Shown one piece after another: positions 1 through 8,899 of a DNA stretch of 64,000 bases. Position 1 is the stretch's first letter, and the number at the start of each line of letters is the position of its first letter. Both the position numbers and the translations under genes were made by a program. The notes under the pieces are model-generated. The model saw only the letters and a program-made list of their open reading frames with translations, did not search any database and was not told where the DNA came from. Source of the DNA: Actinomycetota bacterium (GTDB lineage: Bacteria > Actinomycetota > Coriobacteriia > Anaerosomatales > PHET01); NCBI GenBank assembly GCA_029265315.1, contig JAJUJM010000002.1, positions 62,001 through 126,000 of the forward strand, in the 5' to 3' direction.

Positions 1-827
1 CTCATGTCGAGGCGCCAGTCCACCCCGACGATGTCTCCGCCCGCCTGCTGCACCAGATCGATCATCGACGTCGCACCGTTGGCGAAGTGGATGACCGGCA
101 CGCCACCTTCGACGACCTTGTCGCCGTGGGCCTTCACCTCGGCGAGCACACGCTTCGAATGCGGCAGGACGAACCGCTCGTAGTCACGCGGTGCGACGTA
201 GCCCACCCACGAATCGAACAACTGAACGGCTTGCGCCCCTGCATCGATCTGGGCGCACAGGTAGGCGATCACGGTGTCCGCGAACTTGGTCATGAGCAGG
301 TCCCAAGCAGCGGGTTCCGTCCACATGAGTGCCTTGCACTTCTCGTAGTCGCGGGTTCCGTGGCCCTCGATCGCATAGCTGGCGAGGGTGAACGGTGCAC
401 CAGCGAAACCGATGAGCGGCACCTTGTTCTCCAGCTCGCGCCGCAGGATCCTGATCGCTTCCATCACGTAGCCGGTGTGCTCGAGCGGATCGCTCACCGT
501 GAGTCTCTCGACGTCCGCCACGGTCCTCACCGGATTGTGGATGACAGGGCCTTCGCCTTTGGCGAACTCGAGGTCAAGTCCCATGCCGTCGAACACCACG
601 AGGATGTCGGAGAACAGGATCGCCGCGTCCACACCGATGAGGTCGACAGGCTGAAGCGTCACCTCGACTGCGAGCTCAGGCGTTCGACACATCTCGAGGA
701 AACCGTGCTTCTCGCGGATCGCGCGGTATTCGGCCATATAGCGGCCGGCCTGACGCATCATCCAGATCGGGGTTCGCTCGGTGGGCTCGAGCCGGGCAGC
801 GCGCAAGAAGAGGTCATTCATCGGCAT
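1..827 (-). CDS. hemE: Uroporphyrinogen decarboxylase, 3' end beyond the window
   Basis: Converts uroporphyrinogen III to coproporphyrinogen III in cytoplasmic tetrapyrrole synthesis. 275 codons are visible; the C-terminus lies off the left edge. The N-terminal family signature MRQAGRYMAEYR is present, followed by FSDILV, the segment FAGAPFTLASY, and LFDSWVG in the middle part. The start ATG reads MPMNDL, and a second in-frame ATG lies two codons on; an AAAGGAA element about ten bases upstream favours the first. It lies downstream of acs on the same strand with a hairpin between them, so it is probably a separate transcript. The family identification is firm; only the C-terminal active-site part is unseen. 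Confidence 0.95.
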   Translation of the reverse strand, partial: MPMNDLFLRAARLEPTERTPIWMMRQAGRYMAEYRAIREKHGFLEMCRTPELAVEVTLQPVDLIGVDAAILFSDILVVFDGMGLDLEFAKGEGPVIHNPVRTVADVERLTVSDPLEHTGYVMEAIRILRRELENKVPLIGFAGAPFTLASYAIEGHGTRDYEKCKALMWTEPAAWDLLMTKFADTVIAYLCAQIDAGAQAVQLFDSWVGYVAPRDYERFVLPHSKRVLAEVKAHGDKVVEGGVPVIHFANGATSMIDLVQQAGGDIVGVDWRLDM

Positions 828-906
828 CGCGTCGGATTCCTTTCGTGGTGCGTGCAAGATGAGGGCGCCATTACGCGGCGCCGGGTAGAGATAGTACCAC
901 GCTGAA

Positions 907-941
907 GGGCCCCGCCTCCTCATGTGAAGGGTGCGGGGCCC
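907..941 (-). terminator. Hairpin terminator after acs
   Basis: Inverted repeat GGGCCCCGC/GCGGGGCCC with a 17-base loop, between the acs stop codon and the hemE start. The U-run on the minus strand is weak (TTCAGC). It could act as terminator or as a transcript-stabilising hairpin. Confidence 0.55.
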
Positions 942-989
942 CACAGAGCTCGCTTGGAACCACCCGGGCGTCTGGACCCTGGGCCGCTC

Positions 990-2984
990 CTAGTGGTCAG
1001 GAGCGGTATCGACGATGGTCTGGACGATGGACGGGTCGGCCAAGGTCGAGGTGTCTCCGAATGCGTCCATGTCCCGTTCGCCAGCCGCCACCTTGCGCAG
1101 GATGCGGCGCATGATCTTGCCGGAACGGGTCTTGGGGAGCTCGGGCACGAAGTGCACGAAGTCAGGCGAAGCGATGGGGCCGATCTCGTTGCGCACGTGG
1201 CCGATGAGAATCTTGCGAAGGTCGTCGCTCGGCTCCTCGCCGGCCTTGAGGATCACGTAGGCGTAGATGCCTTCGCCCTTGATCTCGTGCGGGAAGCCCA
1301 CGACCGCCGCCTCCGCGACTGAAGCGTGACTCACCAGCGCCGACTCCACCTCAGCGGTACCCATGCGGTGGCCCGAGACGTTGATGACATCGTCGACGCG
1401 GCCGAGTAGCCAGTAGTATCCGTCCTCGTCCTGGCGGCACCCGTCGCCGGTGAAGTACTTGCCGGGGAACGTCGTGAAGTAGACCTCTTTGACGCGAGCG
1501 TTGTCCTTCTCGTCACCCCAGGTGTAGCGCAGCATCGACGGCCACGGGTACTTGATGCACAGACGCCCGCCCGAGCCCCGAGGAGTCTCGGTCTGGTCCT
1601 CGTTCAAGATGACCGGCTGGATGCCGAAGAAAGGCAACGTCGCCGAGCCGGGCTTCATGGGAGTGCAACCGGGGAGGTTCGTGATCATGTGGCCACCGGT
1701 CTCCGTCTGCCACCACGTGTCCACGATCGGGATCTCAGACCGGCCGATGTTGCGCCAGTACCACATCCACGCCTCGGGGTTGATCGGCTCACCCACGGTG
1801 CCGAGCACGCGCAGCGAGGACAGGTCGTACTTCGCAGGCCACTCCTCGCCCGCCTTCATGAGCGCACGGATCGCCGTAGGGGCCGTGTAGAACTGGTTCA
1901 CGCCGTGCTTCTCGATGATCGCCCAGAAGCGACCGGCATCCGGATAGGTCGGCACACCCTCGAACATGAGCGAGGTGCCGCCCAGGCACAGGGGCCCGTA
2001 GACGACGTAGCTGTGACCGGTGATCCAACCGATGTCGGCGGTGCAGAAGAACACGTCCTCGTCGTGGTAATCGAACGTGTACTTGAAGGTCATCGTCGCA
2101 TAGAGCAGGTACCCCGCCGTCGTGTGGACCACGCCTTTCGGCTTGCCGGTCGAGCCCGAGGTGTAGAGGATGAACAGCGGGTCTTCGGAGTCCATCCACT
2201 CGATCTCGCAGTGCTTCCCGATCTCCGGGCTGCGAACCTCCTCGTGGTACCAGAAGTCGCGCCCGGGCTCCATGTCCACACGGTTCTGCGTGCGCGAGAC
2301 CACGATGACGCTCTCGACGCTCGGACACTCGTTGAGCGCCTCGTCAGCCATCGCCTTGAGCGGGACGATACGACCGCCGCGCACACCCTCGTCCGCGGTG
2401 ATGAGCATCTTGCACTCAGAGTCCTGGATGCGGTCGCGCAGCGACTGCGAGGAGAACCCGCCGAACACGATGGAGTGGATCGCGCCGATGCGCGCGCACG
2501 CGAGCATGGCGATGGGAAGCTCGGGAATCATGGGCAGGTAGATCGCGACCCGGTCGCCCTTCTTGATGCCATGCTTCTTCAAGACGTTCGCGAAACGACA
2601 GACCTTGTAGTAGAGCGACTGGTACGTGTAGACCTTGCTGCGGCCCTCGTCACTCTCCCAGATCAACGCGGCCTTGTTGCGGCGCCATGTCGTGAGGTGC
2701 CGATCGAGGCAGTTGTAGGCGACGTTCGTCTTGCCACCGACGAACCACTGCACCCGCGGCGTGTCGAACTCCCACTCGACGACCTTGTCCCACTTCTTCT
2801 CCCAGTGCAGGTACTCCTCGGCCTGCTCGGCCCAGAAGCCTTCGGGGTCGTTGACGGAACGGTCGTACATCGCCTGATACTCGTCCATCGACTTGATCCA
2901 CGCGCGCTCAGACACCCAGGCGGGCGGGTTGATGACGCGAGACTCGCCGGCCATGGACTGGATGGCAACAGACTCGTCGGTCAT
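990..2984 (-). CDS. acs: Acetyl-CoA synthetase (AMP-forming)
   Basis: Activates acetate with ATP to acetyl-AMP and then acetyl-CoA in the cytoplasm. It is 664 residues, the usual length for the family. The adenylate-forming P-loop [11 protein letters not shown] lies near residues 274-284, [10 protein letters not shown] follows in the middle, and the C-terminal motif TRSGKIMRR carries the catalytic lysine near 623, the residue acetylated in regulated family members. An in-frame extension reaches 36 codons upstream, but the ATG reading MTDESV has a perfect AGGAGG five bases before it, so I use that start. The gene has a long upstream gap of about 490 bases and appears to be transcribed alone. 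Confidence 0.97.
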   Translation of the reverse strand: MTDESVAIQSMAGESRVINPPAWVSERAWIKSMDEYQAMYDRSVNDPEGFWAEQAEEYLHWEKKWDKVVEWEFDTPRVQWFVGGKTNVAYNCLDRHLTTWRRNKAALIWESDEGRSKVYTYQSLYYKVCRFANVLKKHGIKKGDRVAIYLPMIPELPIAMLACARIGAIHSIVFGGFSSQSLRDRIQDSECKMLITADEGVRGGRIVPLKAMADEALNECPSVESVIVVSRTQNRVDMEPGRDFWYHEEVRSPEIGKHCEIEWMDSEDPLFILYTSGSTGKPKGVVHTTAGYLLYATMTFKYTFDYHDEDVFFCTADIGWITGHSYVVYGPLCLGGTSLMFEGVPTYPDAGRFWAIIEKHGVNQFYTAPTAIRALMKAGEEWPAKYDLSSLRVLGTVGEPINPEAWMWYWRNIGRSEIPIVDTWWQTETGGHMITNLPGCTPMKPGSATLPFFGIQPVILNEDQTETPRGSGGRLCIKYPWPSMLRYTWGDEKDNARVKEVYFTTFPGKYFTGDGCRQDEDGYYWLLGRVDDVINVSGHRMGTAEVESALVSHASVAEAAVVGFPHEIKGEGIYAYVILKAGEEPSDDLRKILIGHVRNEIGPIASPDFVHFVPELPKTRSGKIMRRILRKVAAGERDMDAFGDTSTLADPSIVQTIVDTAPDH

Positions 2985-3478
2985 ACCGTCCTCCTCTGCT
3001 ACTCGTGGCACGCGGACGGGCGTGTCGAGGTCCGTTCCGCAGATGCCCCTCACATGAACAGTACGGCCCCACGCAGGGGCCGCGTCACACATACTACGGG
3101 CCTCACCCCCTCAAGCGGCCTTCCGAAACAGGTGGACGGCGCGCCATCGTCGGTCAACGGCAGTGCCGGTACCGATGGGCGACTCGCTACCAGAAGCGTG
3201 TTGCGAACCAGGGACATGTGGAGTATCTTCCTCGTTGTTGACAGGTTTCCCTTCCCTCACACCGCCGCTTCCGGGGGATCCGGACGGCAACCGGCAAATG
3301 GGCGACAGGCGACCGGCATCGCCCGTATCTGCGGTCACCAGGCAGACCGCGCGCCCGAGATGAGACTCAGGGGTAATTGCAGGGAAGGATTGAGGAAGCC
3401 CCGGCCCGAAGGCCGGGGCTTCCGGCTTCTATTCACGAGATCACGACCGCGATAGCCACGATCGACGGTCGATCACCG
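2985..3478. other. Intergenic leader of acs, no gene seen
   Basis: About 490 bases upstream of acs hold no convincing coding sequence. On the minus strand a 7-bp hairpin CGGCCCC/GGGGCCG (3064-3082) sits about 80 bases before the acs start. The distal part holds the terminator of the upstream ASKHA gene. I compared the region with cobalamin, glycine, c-di-GMP, SRP, RNase P and tmRNA signatures and found no match. The length leaves room for a regulated promoter or a structured leader, but I cannot name one. Confidence 0.5.
3394..3423 (-). terminator. Strong hairpin terminator after the ASKHA gene
   Basis: A perfect 13-bp stem, GGAAGCCCCGGCC/GGCCGGGGCTTCC, with loop CGAA, lies 55 bases beyond the stop codon of the ferredoxin-ASKHA gene. 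T-rich flanks exist on both sides, so it could work in either direction. Confidence 0.75.
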
Positions 3479-4918
3479 TCACGGCCGGCGGTCTTCCGCC
3501 TCCAGTCGCAAGGAGTCCATCAGGCGTCGGGTGAACGCCGGATCGTTCGGAAGGTCGACGTGCCGGACGTCCGCTAGAAGAAGCTCGGTTGATCGGGCCG
3601 GACCGGACAAGGCCACGCTGACCGCCCCGGCAAGCGATGTGTTGCCCGGCATCTCGAGCACGTCGCGCACCGCCCTCGGAATCATACCGATACCGACGAT
3701 CGCTTCGGGATCAAGCGCGCCACCGAAGGCCCCGGCGACCCACACACGCGCCAAGCGGGCAGCGTCGACACCCGCAGTCCGCAAGACCGACTCCATGGCG
3801 ACGCGCACAGCGGCCTTGGCCAATTGGACGGAGCGAACGTCGAGCTGGCTCAGAATCGGCGCGTCATCGCCGTCACCCAGCCGTACCATGCGCACTCCGT
3901 CCTCACCGGTGAACACGTCTGGCGACGCGGTATCAAGCAGGCCGTCCGCCCCCAGTGTTCCGCGAACACGCAGCTCAGCGATGCTGTTCACCAGCTCAGA
4001 CCCCGTAAGCCCCCTCACCCCCTCGAAGGCCGGACCGGCCGCTGCCGACGCCACGGTCAACCGGCCGTGAGCCCATAGAGCGATCTCGGCGTTTGTTCCC
4101 ACGTCGACGAGGAGCACGGGGTCGCGATGGGAAGCGACATCCAAGGCGATCAGACCGGCGAGCACGTCACCTCCGACGAACGACGCGATGGGTCCGAGGA
4201 CCCGGAGCGTGGCCGAGGAACGCAGTGCCGCCCAACCAGGGTCAACGGTGTCGGGTGTCTCCGGGGCCACATAGGGAGCTGTCGCCAACGACGAGGAGTC
4301 GACCCCAGCCAACATCGCCGCCATCGCGCTGTTCCCGGCAACGACCGCCTGCTCGATGTCACCGACTGCTGAGCCACTCGCGAGAAAGAGCGCTTCAGCG
4401 ACGGACTCGCGTGCGGCCGCGGTCAATGCGTTGGCTTCGCCTTCAAGCGCCACCGAGATGCGCGTCATCACATCCGCGCCGAACGAGGCCTGCCGGTTGG
4501 GCACGGTCGCCCGTCCGACCTCCCGACCGCCCGCCAGCTCCACGACAGCGGCACTGACGTTCGTCGTTCCCAGGTCGACACCGGCGACGAGTCGTGACCC
4601 CGTCACCCGCGGCCCACTGCTCACTTGGACGGAGCGTGCGGCTATGAGCGGCCGGACACGAACGGGCCCGACCACCCTCGCCCTGCAGGCCAGTCGCACT
4701 CCGGCGGGCGCGCGCGTAAGACCAGCGAGCTCATCACGGTCCGGCGGAGCAAGCGTGCCCTCGAGGACCTTCACGCCACACATACCGCAGACGCCTCGTC
4801 CGCCGCACGTCGCCTCGATGAGCACGCCGGCGGCTCGGCCGGCGGCAAGAACGGTCTGCCCCGTGTCAACCCAAGCAGTGGCCCCAGAGGGCTCGAAGGT
4901 CACCGGGTGCCGCGACAC
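3479..4918 (-). CDS. [2Fe-2S] ferredoxin-ASKHA protein, corrinoid-reactivase (RACo) like
   Basis: A 479-residue fusion. Residues 1-85 form a plant-type ferredoxin with cysteines at 38, 44, 47 and 78 in the usual C-X5-C-X2-C spacing. From about residue 110 an ASKHA ATPase-like domain begins with GVDLGTTNVSAAV and continues to the end. Characterised members of this architecture (RACo/RamA-like) use ATP to reduce inactive Co(II) corrinoid proteins. No corrinoid protein or methyltransferase gene is adjacent, so the partner is unknown. It is shorter than typical RACo of about 630 residues. It is last in a likely xseA-xseB-HIT-ASKHA operon, seven bases after the HIT gene. The domain call is firm and the function is inferred. 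Confidence 0.8.
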   Translation of the reverse strand: MSRHPVTFEPSGATAWVDTGQTVLAAGRAAGVLIEATCGGRGVCGMCGVKVLEGTLAPPDRDELAGLTRAPAGVRLACRARVVGPVRVRPLIAARSVQVSSGPRVTGSRLVAGVDLGTTNVSAAVVELAGGREVGRATVPNRQASFGADVMTRISVALEGEANALTAAARESVAEALFLASGSAVGDIEQAVVAGNSAMAAMLAGVDSSSLATAPYVAPETPDTVDPGWAALRSSATLRVLGPIASFVGGDVLAGLIALDVASHRDPVLLVDVGTNAEIALWAHGRLTVASAAAGPAFEGVRGLTGSELVNSIAELRVRGTLGADGLLDTASPDVFTGEDGVRMVRLGDGDDAPILSQLDVRSVQLAKAAVRVAMESVLRTAGVDAARLARVWVAGAFGGALDPEAIVGIGMIPRAVRDVLEMPGNTSLAGAVSVALSGPARSTELLLADVRHVDLPNDPAFTRRLMDSLRLEAEDRRP

Positions 4919-4924
4919 GTGGAG

Positions 4925-5278
4925 CTACTCATCCTCGAAACGAAGCATGCCAGGCACCATCCTGCGGCCTCCGAGGACATGGACGTGCACGTGACCGACG
5001 AGCTGTCCGGCGTCGGCGCCGTTGTTCACGATGACCCGATAGCCCGAATCAGCCACGCCCTTGACCTCGGCCACCTTGGGCACCGCAGCGAACAGCGCTC
5101 CCAGAAGGTCAGCGCCCATCCTGTCAGAGAGATCCGCGTGGTGCTCTCTGGGTATCACGAGCGTGTGGACCGGCGCCTGCGGTGCGATGTCGTCGAACGC
5201 GATCACGCGGTCATCTTCCCAGACGATGGTCGACGGTATCTCGCCGGCCACGATCTTGCAGAAGATGCAGTCAGCCAT
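4925..5278 (-). CDS. Histidine triad (HIT/HinT) nucleotide-binding protein
   Basis: A 117-residue cytoplasmic protein of the HinT branch, whose members hydrolyse adenosine phosphoramidates. The N-terminus reads MADCIFCKIVAGEIPS, and the histidine triad HVHVHVLGG occupies residues 96-104. A GTG two codons upstream is in frame, but GGAGG seven bases before the ATG decides the start. The stop codon of xseB lies two bases before the start, so translation is coupled with the exonuclease VII genes. Confidence 0.93.
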   Translation of the reverse strand: MADCIFCKIVAGEIPSTIVWEDDRVIAFDDIAPQAPVHTLVIPREHHADLSDRMGADLLGALFAAVPKVAEVKGVADSGYRVIVNNGADAGQLVGHVHVHVLGGRRMVPGMLRFEDE

Positions 5279-5280
5279 GG

Positions 5281-5523
5281 TCACTCCTCCCTCGCCCCAG
5301 GCGTTTCGGCTTCAAGCTCTCCGATGAGCATGGTCACCTTCTGTTGCGCATCGCTCAATCTGGCCTGCAAAGACTTCAGCAGGCCCACGCCACGCTCATA
5401 TCGCGCAAGACTCTCTTCCAGCTCGAGCTGCCCGCCTTCAAGCTCAGCGACTATCCGCTCAAGCTCCGCAAGCGCGTCCCCGAACGGCATCTGCTCGATC
5501 TCGCGCGGTTCAAGTCCGCTCAT
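5281..5523 (-). CDS. xseB: Exodeoxyribonuclease VII small subunit
   Basis: An 80-residue helical subunit that binds XseA to form exonuclease VII, which degrades single-stranded DNA from both ends. The core matches the family: ELERIVAELEGGQLELEESL followed by a Y-E-R-G segment. Three in-frame ATGs are possible; GGAGAA seven bases before the third (MSGLEPRE) decides it. That start lies inside the end of xseA, an overlap of 14 bases that suggests translational coupling and a fixed subunit ratio. Confidence 0.93.
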   Translation of the reverse strand: MSGLEPREIEQMPFGDALAELERIVAELEGGQLELEESLARYERGVGLLKSLQARLSDAQQKVTMLIGELEAETPGAREE

Positions 5524-6793
5524 GTTCTTCTCCATCCTCGACCCCGACGACATCGCACCTGATCACTCCATCAGACACCCGTACACCGAGCTCATCCCCT
5601 GCTCTGACCTGTCTCACACTGCGTATGACAGTACGGCCGTCCTTCGCGAACGTCGCAGACCATCCCCTTGCGAGGATCGCCAACGGCGAGAGGTCCTCGA
5701 GTCTCGCAGCCAGCAGCGACGGCCGCGAAGCGGCACGCTCGACCATCCGGGGACCGGCCGTCAACAGACGCTGACGCACGTACTCAACACGCTGCGAGTC
5801 CCGGGCCAGACGCTCAGGGATGGCGCGCCCTAGCCGCATGCCAGCCAGATCGAGCGCCTGCGCCGCCGTCCCTAGAAGAGCGTGCGGGTCCGAGAATGCA
5901 GGCCTCTGCGCGACGCGCGCCACTCGATGTGCATCGCGTGCCACGCGATGCTCAAGGGCCCTGGCCAGGGAACGTCGGTCGCGAGAGAGCATCGCGGCGA
6001 CGTCTACCAGATCAGGTGCCACAGCCTCAGCCGCAGCCGTCGGCGTCGACGCACGAACGTCGGCGACCATGTCCGCGATGCTCGTATCGGGCTCGTGCCC
6101 TATCCCCGTGACGACTGGCGCCGGACAAGAGGCGATCGCTCGGGCGACCGTTTCAGTGCTGAACGGCATGAGGTCCTCGTAGCTACCTCCCCCGCGGACC
6201 AGTACTATGACGTCCGGCCCTGCCGCCGAGGCGACGGTGAGACCCTCGATGATGGCCTCCTCGGCTCCCTCCCCTTCGACCTGGACTCCCGCGAGCAGCA
6301 CCTCCGCCAATGGATAACGTCGCCGCAGTGTGCGCAACACGTCGTGGACGGCCTTACCCCTCGGCGATGTGACCACGGCGATACGCTCGGGGTAGCGAGG
6401 GAGCGGACGCTTTCGCGCTTCGGACATGAGTCCTTCGGCCTCGAGACGGCGAGCGAGTTCTGCGACTTGGAGACGCAGACGGCCCTCTCCCGCGAGCTCG
6501 AGGCGGCGCACCGTGAACTGCATCCGCCCCTTCGGAACGTAAGCGGAGAACTGCCCGGTCAGCTCGACGAGCATCCCGCATGTGAGCGAGATGCCCGAAG
6601 CCGCGTACGCGTCTCGCCACATCATGCAGGGCATGGCTGCGGAACCATCGCAGATCGTGAAGTACGCGGCCTTGTACCCCGGCTTGTCGTTGAACTCCGA
6701 GACCTCTCCGACCACGCGGACGCGCACCGTCTCCAATGCGCCTTTCGCCCGCGTCATCGCCTCTGTCACCGACAACGCCCTGTCGTCGTCCAA
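5510..6793 (-). CDS. xseA: Exodeoxyribonuclease VII large subunit
   Basis: Catalytic subunit of exonuclease VII, 427 residues. An N-terminal OB fold (about 10-105, with VVGEVSEFN) is followed by the catalytic domain with VVTSPRGKAVHDVL and the VLVRGGGSYEDLMPF and GIGHEPDTSIADMVAD motifs. I choose TTG at 6793 because AGGGGAGG lies five bases upstream. A GTG eight codons earlier has no ribosome site and falls at the predicted transcription start of an extended -10 promoter. First gene of the xseA-xseB-HIT-ASKHA operon. Confidence 0.94.
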   Translation of the reverse strand: MDDDRALSVTEAMTRAKGALETVRVRVVGEVSEFNDKPGYKAAYFTICDGSAAMPCMMWRDAYAASGISLTCGMLVELTGQFSAYVPKGRMQFTVRRLELAGEGRLRLQVAELARRLEAEGLMSEARKRPLPRYPERIAVVTSPRGKAVHDVLRTLRRRYPLAEVLLAGVQVEGEGAEEAIIEGLTVASAAGPDVIVLVRGGGSYEDLMPFSTETVARAIASCPAPVVTGIGHEPDTSIADMVADVRASTPTAAAEAVAPDLVDVAAMLSRDRRSLARALEHRVARDAHRVARVAQRPAFSDPHALLGTAAQALDLAGMRLGRAIPERLARDSQRVEYVRQRLLTAGPRMVERAASRPSLLAARLEDLSPLAILARGWSATFAKDGRTVIRSVRQVRAGDELGVRVSDGVIRCDVVGVEDGEEHERT

Positions 6794-6823
6794 CCGGCCC
6801 CTCCCCTTGAGACACACTGGCTG

Positions 6824-6832
6824 ATTCTAGCA
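6824..6832 (-). promoter_or_regulatory. Extended -10 promoter element upstream of xseA
   Basis: The minus strand reads TGCTAGAAT, a TGn-extended -10 hexamer, with no good -35. The start would fall near 6817, leaving a leader of about 25 bases that contains the ribosome site used by the TTG start. Confidence 0.4.
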
Positions 6833-6880
6833 GCGGCCACTGACGGTCGTTCACACGACCCGACAGCGGAGCGGTCCGGG

Positions 6881-7561
6881 TCAGTCCCGACGCGCCAAGC
6901 CTATGTAGTACAGGAGGTTCAGGACCGAGATAAGCGCGGCAGCAACGTACGTGAGAGCGGCGGCGGTAAGCACCTGTCGCGCCCCGCCCACCTGATCGGG
7001 CGAGATGAGACCGCTGACTTCGAGGTTGGCCAACGCACGCCTGCTCGCGTCCAGCTCGACGGGCAGCGTGACCACTTGGAACAGCACGGCGAACGCGTAC
7101 CCCAGGATGCCGAGCCACAGCAGACCGGAGATGCCCACGATCAGACCGAGGAAGATGAGTATCCCGGCGGCGCCGGACCCGAAGTTGACCGCGGGCACGA
7201 TGGCGGTGCGCACCTTGCCCCAGACGTATCCCTCGTGGTCCTGGATGGCGTGCCCGGCCTCATGCGCGGCCACGCCCGCTGCGGCCACCGAAGGTTGCCC
7301 GTACACCGCCTCAGACAGCGCGAGCCGCTTCGATCGCGGGTCGTAGTGATCACTGAGGTTACCCGGGACGCGGACTATCTCCACGTGTTGCAGACCCGCC
7401 GAATCCAGTATCCGCCTGGCGATGTCCACTCCCGGACGGCCACTCGCGAGCGGAATGCGGCTCCACTTTCGAAAGGTCGAGTTGATGTAGCCCTGGGTAC
7501 CCAGGCCGAGCGCGATGGTCACCGCCATGAGCAGCAGGTATTGAGGATCGAAGTAGAACAT
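6881..7561 (-). CDS. YugP-type zinc metallopeptidase, membrane protein
   Basis: A 226-residue integral membrane protein. A hydrophobic N-terminal segment (about 8-25) precedes a globular part with the zinc motif HEAGH at 100-104, then two or three hydrophobic helices (about 115-165 and 200-222). The segments KRLALSEAVYGQPSVAAAGV and HEAGHAIQDHEGYVWG match the Zn-peptidase-2 (YugP) family, whose substrates are not well defined. AGGAGG five bases before MFYFDPQ sets the start over an upstream in-frame ATG. It is separated from xseA by about 90 bases. Confidence 0.88.
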   Translation of the reverse strand: MFYFDPQYLLLMAVTIALGLGTQGYINSTFRKWSRIPLASGRPGVDIARRILDSAGLQHVEIVRVPGNLSDHYDPRSKRLALSEAVYGQPSVAAAGVAAHEAGHAIQDHEGYVWGKVRTAIVPAVNFGSGAAGILIFLGLIVGISGLLWLGILGYAFAVLFQVVTLPVELDASRRALANLEVSGLISPDQVGGARQVLTAAALTYVAAALISVLNLLYYIGLARRD

Positions 7562-7630
7562 CAGGCCTCCTCGGGTCTGAAGGATCATTCCCCTGCGGAC
7601 TCGCGCCAAGCGAGAGACATGCCCGTCGTC

Positions 7631-8776
7631 TCAGTCTCGGCGCTCTATCACGAGTTCTCCATCGCGAAGCGACAGGGCCAGGGATCCGTCCAGCAATTCA
7701 GACAACTCGCGGCCGACCATCTCCTCGCGCCATCCTTCGAGAAGCGGATGTCCGTCCCGTTCGCCGGCGGCCAACCGCTCAAGCTCATCACGGGACGCCA
7801 ACAGAGGCATCGCCACGCCGTTCTCCCGCGCTCGCTTGCGCACCACGGCCACCATGAGGTCCACCGCAGCATCCACATCGCCGACGGGCCGGCGACGCTT
7901 CCCGAGGGACGGAAGCTCGTCGTCAGGAACGGCAAGGCCACGAGCGACCGCGTCCAGAAGCGAGGAGACGGCCGCTTTGCCGACCTTGTCCGTCACGCCG
8001 CGTATCGCGTGCAGCTCCGTCTCGCTCCGTGGGGCGCGGCGTGCGACTTCGATGACGCTCTCGTCACCCAGGACCCACCTCTTGGGGATGTCGCGACGCT
8101 GAGCCTCCATCTCCCGCCAGGCAGCCACCTCACGTGCGACCGCGAGCTGACGGCGGTTGAGTGACGAGATGCGCTTGACGCGGCGCCACTGGTCTTGAGG
8201 TGCGACCACGTAGCTCGAAGGGTCCTCCATCCTCGCGAAGTCGGCGGCGAGCCACTGCAGTCGACCCGTGTTCTCGAGCTGCTCTCTCAATCTGTCGTAC
8301 GCCGCCGGCAGGAAGCGGACGTCGTTCAAGGCATACTCGACCTGGGTGTCTGAGAGGGGCCGCCGTGCCCAGTCGGTATAGGAATCGCCCTTGTCAAGCT
8401 GCACCCCCAGAAGGTCAGAGACCAGAGCGCCGTAGCCGACCTGCTGTGGGAATCCTGCGAGCGTGGCTGCGATCTGCGTGTCGAACACCGGCGCGACCGC
8501 ACGGCCACACGAACGGAAGAGGATCTCGAGGTCCTGACCGCCTGCGTGCAGGACCTTCATCACCTCGGGGTCCAGCAGGATCTCGCACAACGGCGAAAGG
8601 TCATCAATGGCGAGAGGATCGATTATCGCAGCGGTCTCGTGGGTGGCCACCTGGATCAGGCAAAGACGGGCGTAGTAGGTCTTCTCGCGCATGAACTCCG
8701 TATCGATGCCCACGACGTGCGCGCCGCTGATGCGGTCGACCAGCTTCGCGAGGCCCTTGTTGTCAGTGACGAACAT
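7631..8776 (-). CDS. rnd: Ribonuclease D
   Basis: A 3'-5' exoribonuclease acting in tRNA and stable-RNA maturation, 381 residues, close to the E. coli protein. The DEDD site starts with GIDTEF (Asp25, Glu27), continues with HAGGQDLEIL, and ends with a YALNDVRFLPAAYDRL segment. An HRDC domain follows from about residue 205 to 280. The start MFVTDNKG has AAGGTGAG directly upstream; a longer in-frame reading to 8884 lacks support. It is divergent from the lipid-kinase gene. Confidence 0.92.
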   Translation of the reverse strand: MFVTDNKGLAKLVDRISGAHVVGIDTEFMREKTYYARLCLIQVATHETAAIIDPLAIDDLSPLCEILLDPEVMKVLHAGGQDLEILFRSCGRAVAPVFDTQIAATLAGFPQQVGYGALVSDLLGVQLDKGDSYTDWARRPLSDTQVEYALNDVRFLPAAYDRLREQLENTGRLQWLAADFARMEDPSSYVVAPQDQWRRVKRISSLNRRQLAVAREVAAWREMEAQRRDIPKRWVLGDESVIEVARRAPRSETELHAIRGVTDKVGKAAVSSLLDAVARGLAVPDDELPSLGKRRRPVGDVDAAVDLMVAVVRKRARENGVAMPLLASRDELERLAAGERDGHPLLEGWREEMVGRELSELLDGSLALSLRDGELVIERRD

Positions 8777-8899
8777 CTCACCTTGTCTCACTGGTGTCCG
8801 GTCTCCGTCGTTTGAAGGGAAAGTGGCTACTATGGAAGGGTAGACGAGGAGCGCGCCGGTGACGAGGCGCTGCTGCGCGACCACGGAGCCGAAGACGTC

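Noticed and set aside
3111-3338. 75-codon minus-strand frame upstream of acs
   Set aside because: No ribosome site, no recognisable domain, low-complexity composition.
1689-3455. 588-codon open frame on the plus strand opposite acs
   Set aside because: It is antisense to a certain gene, has the Arg/His/Asp/Val-rich composition of a GC-rich shadow frame, and matches no family.
2985-3478. Possible riboswitch in the acs leader, suggested by a GCCTGGTGACC string resembling a B12 box
   Set aside because: It has at least two mismatches to the conserved box, and the required upstream core of a cobalamin riboswitch is absent.
5882-8164. 760-codon open frame on the plus strand across xseA, the metallopeptidase and rnd
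   Set aside because: It runs antisense to three recognised genes and has shadow-frame composition.
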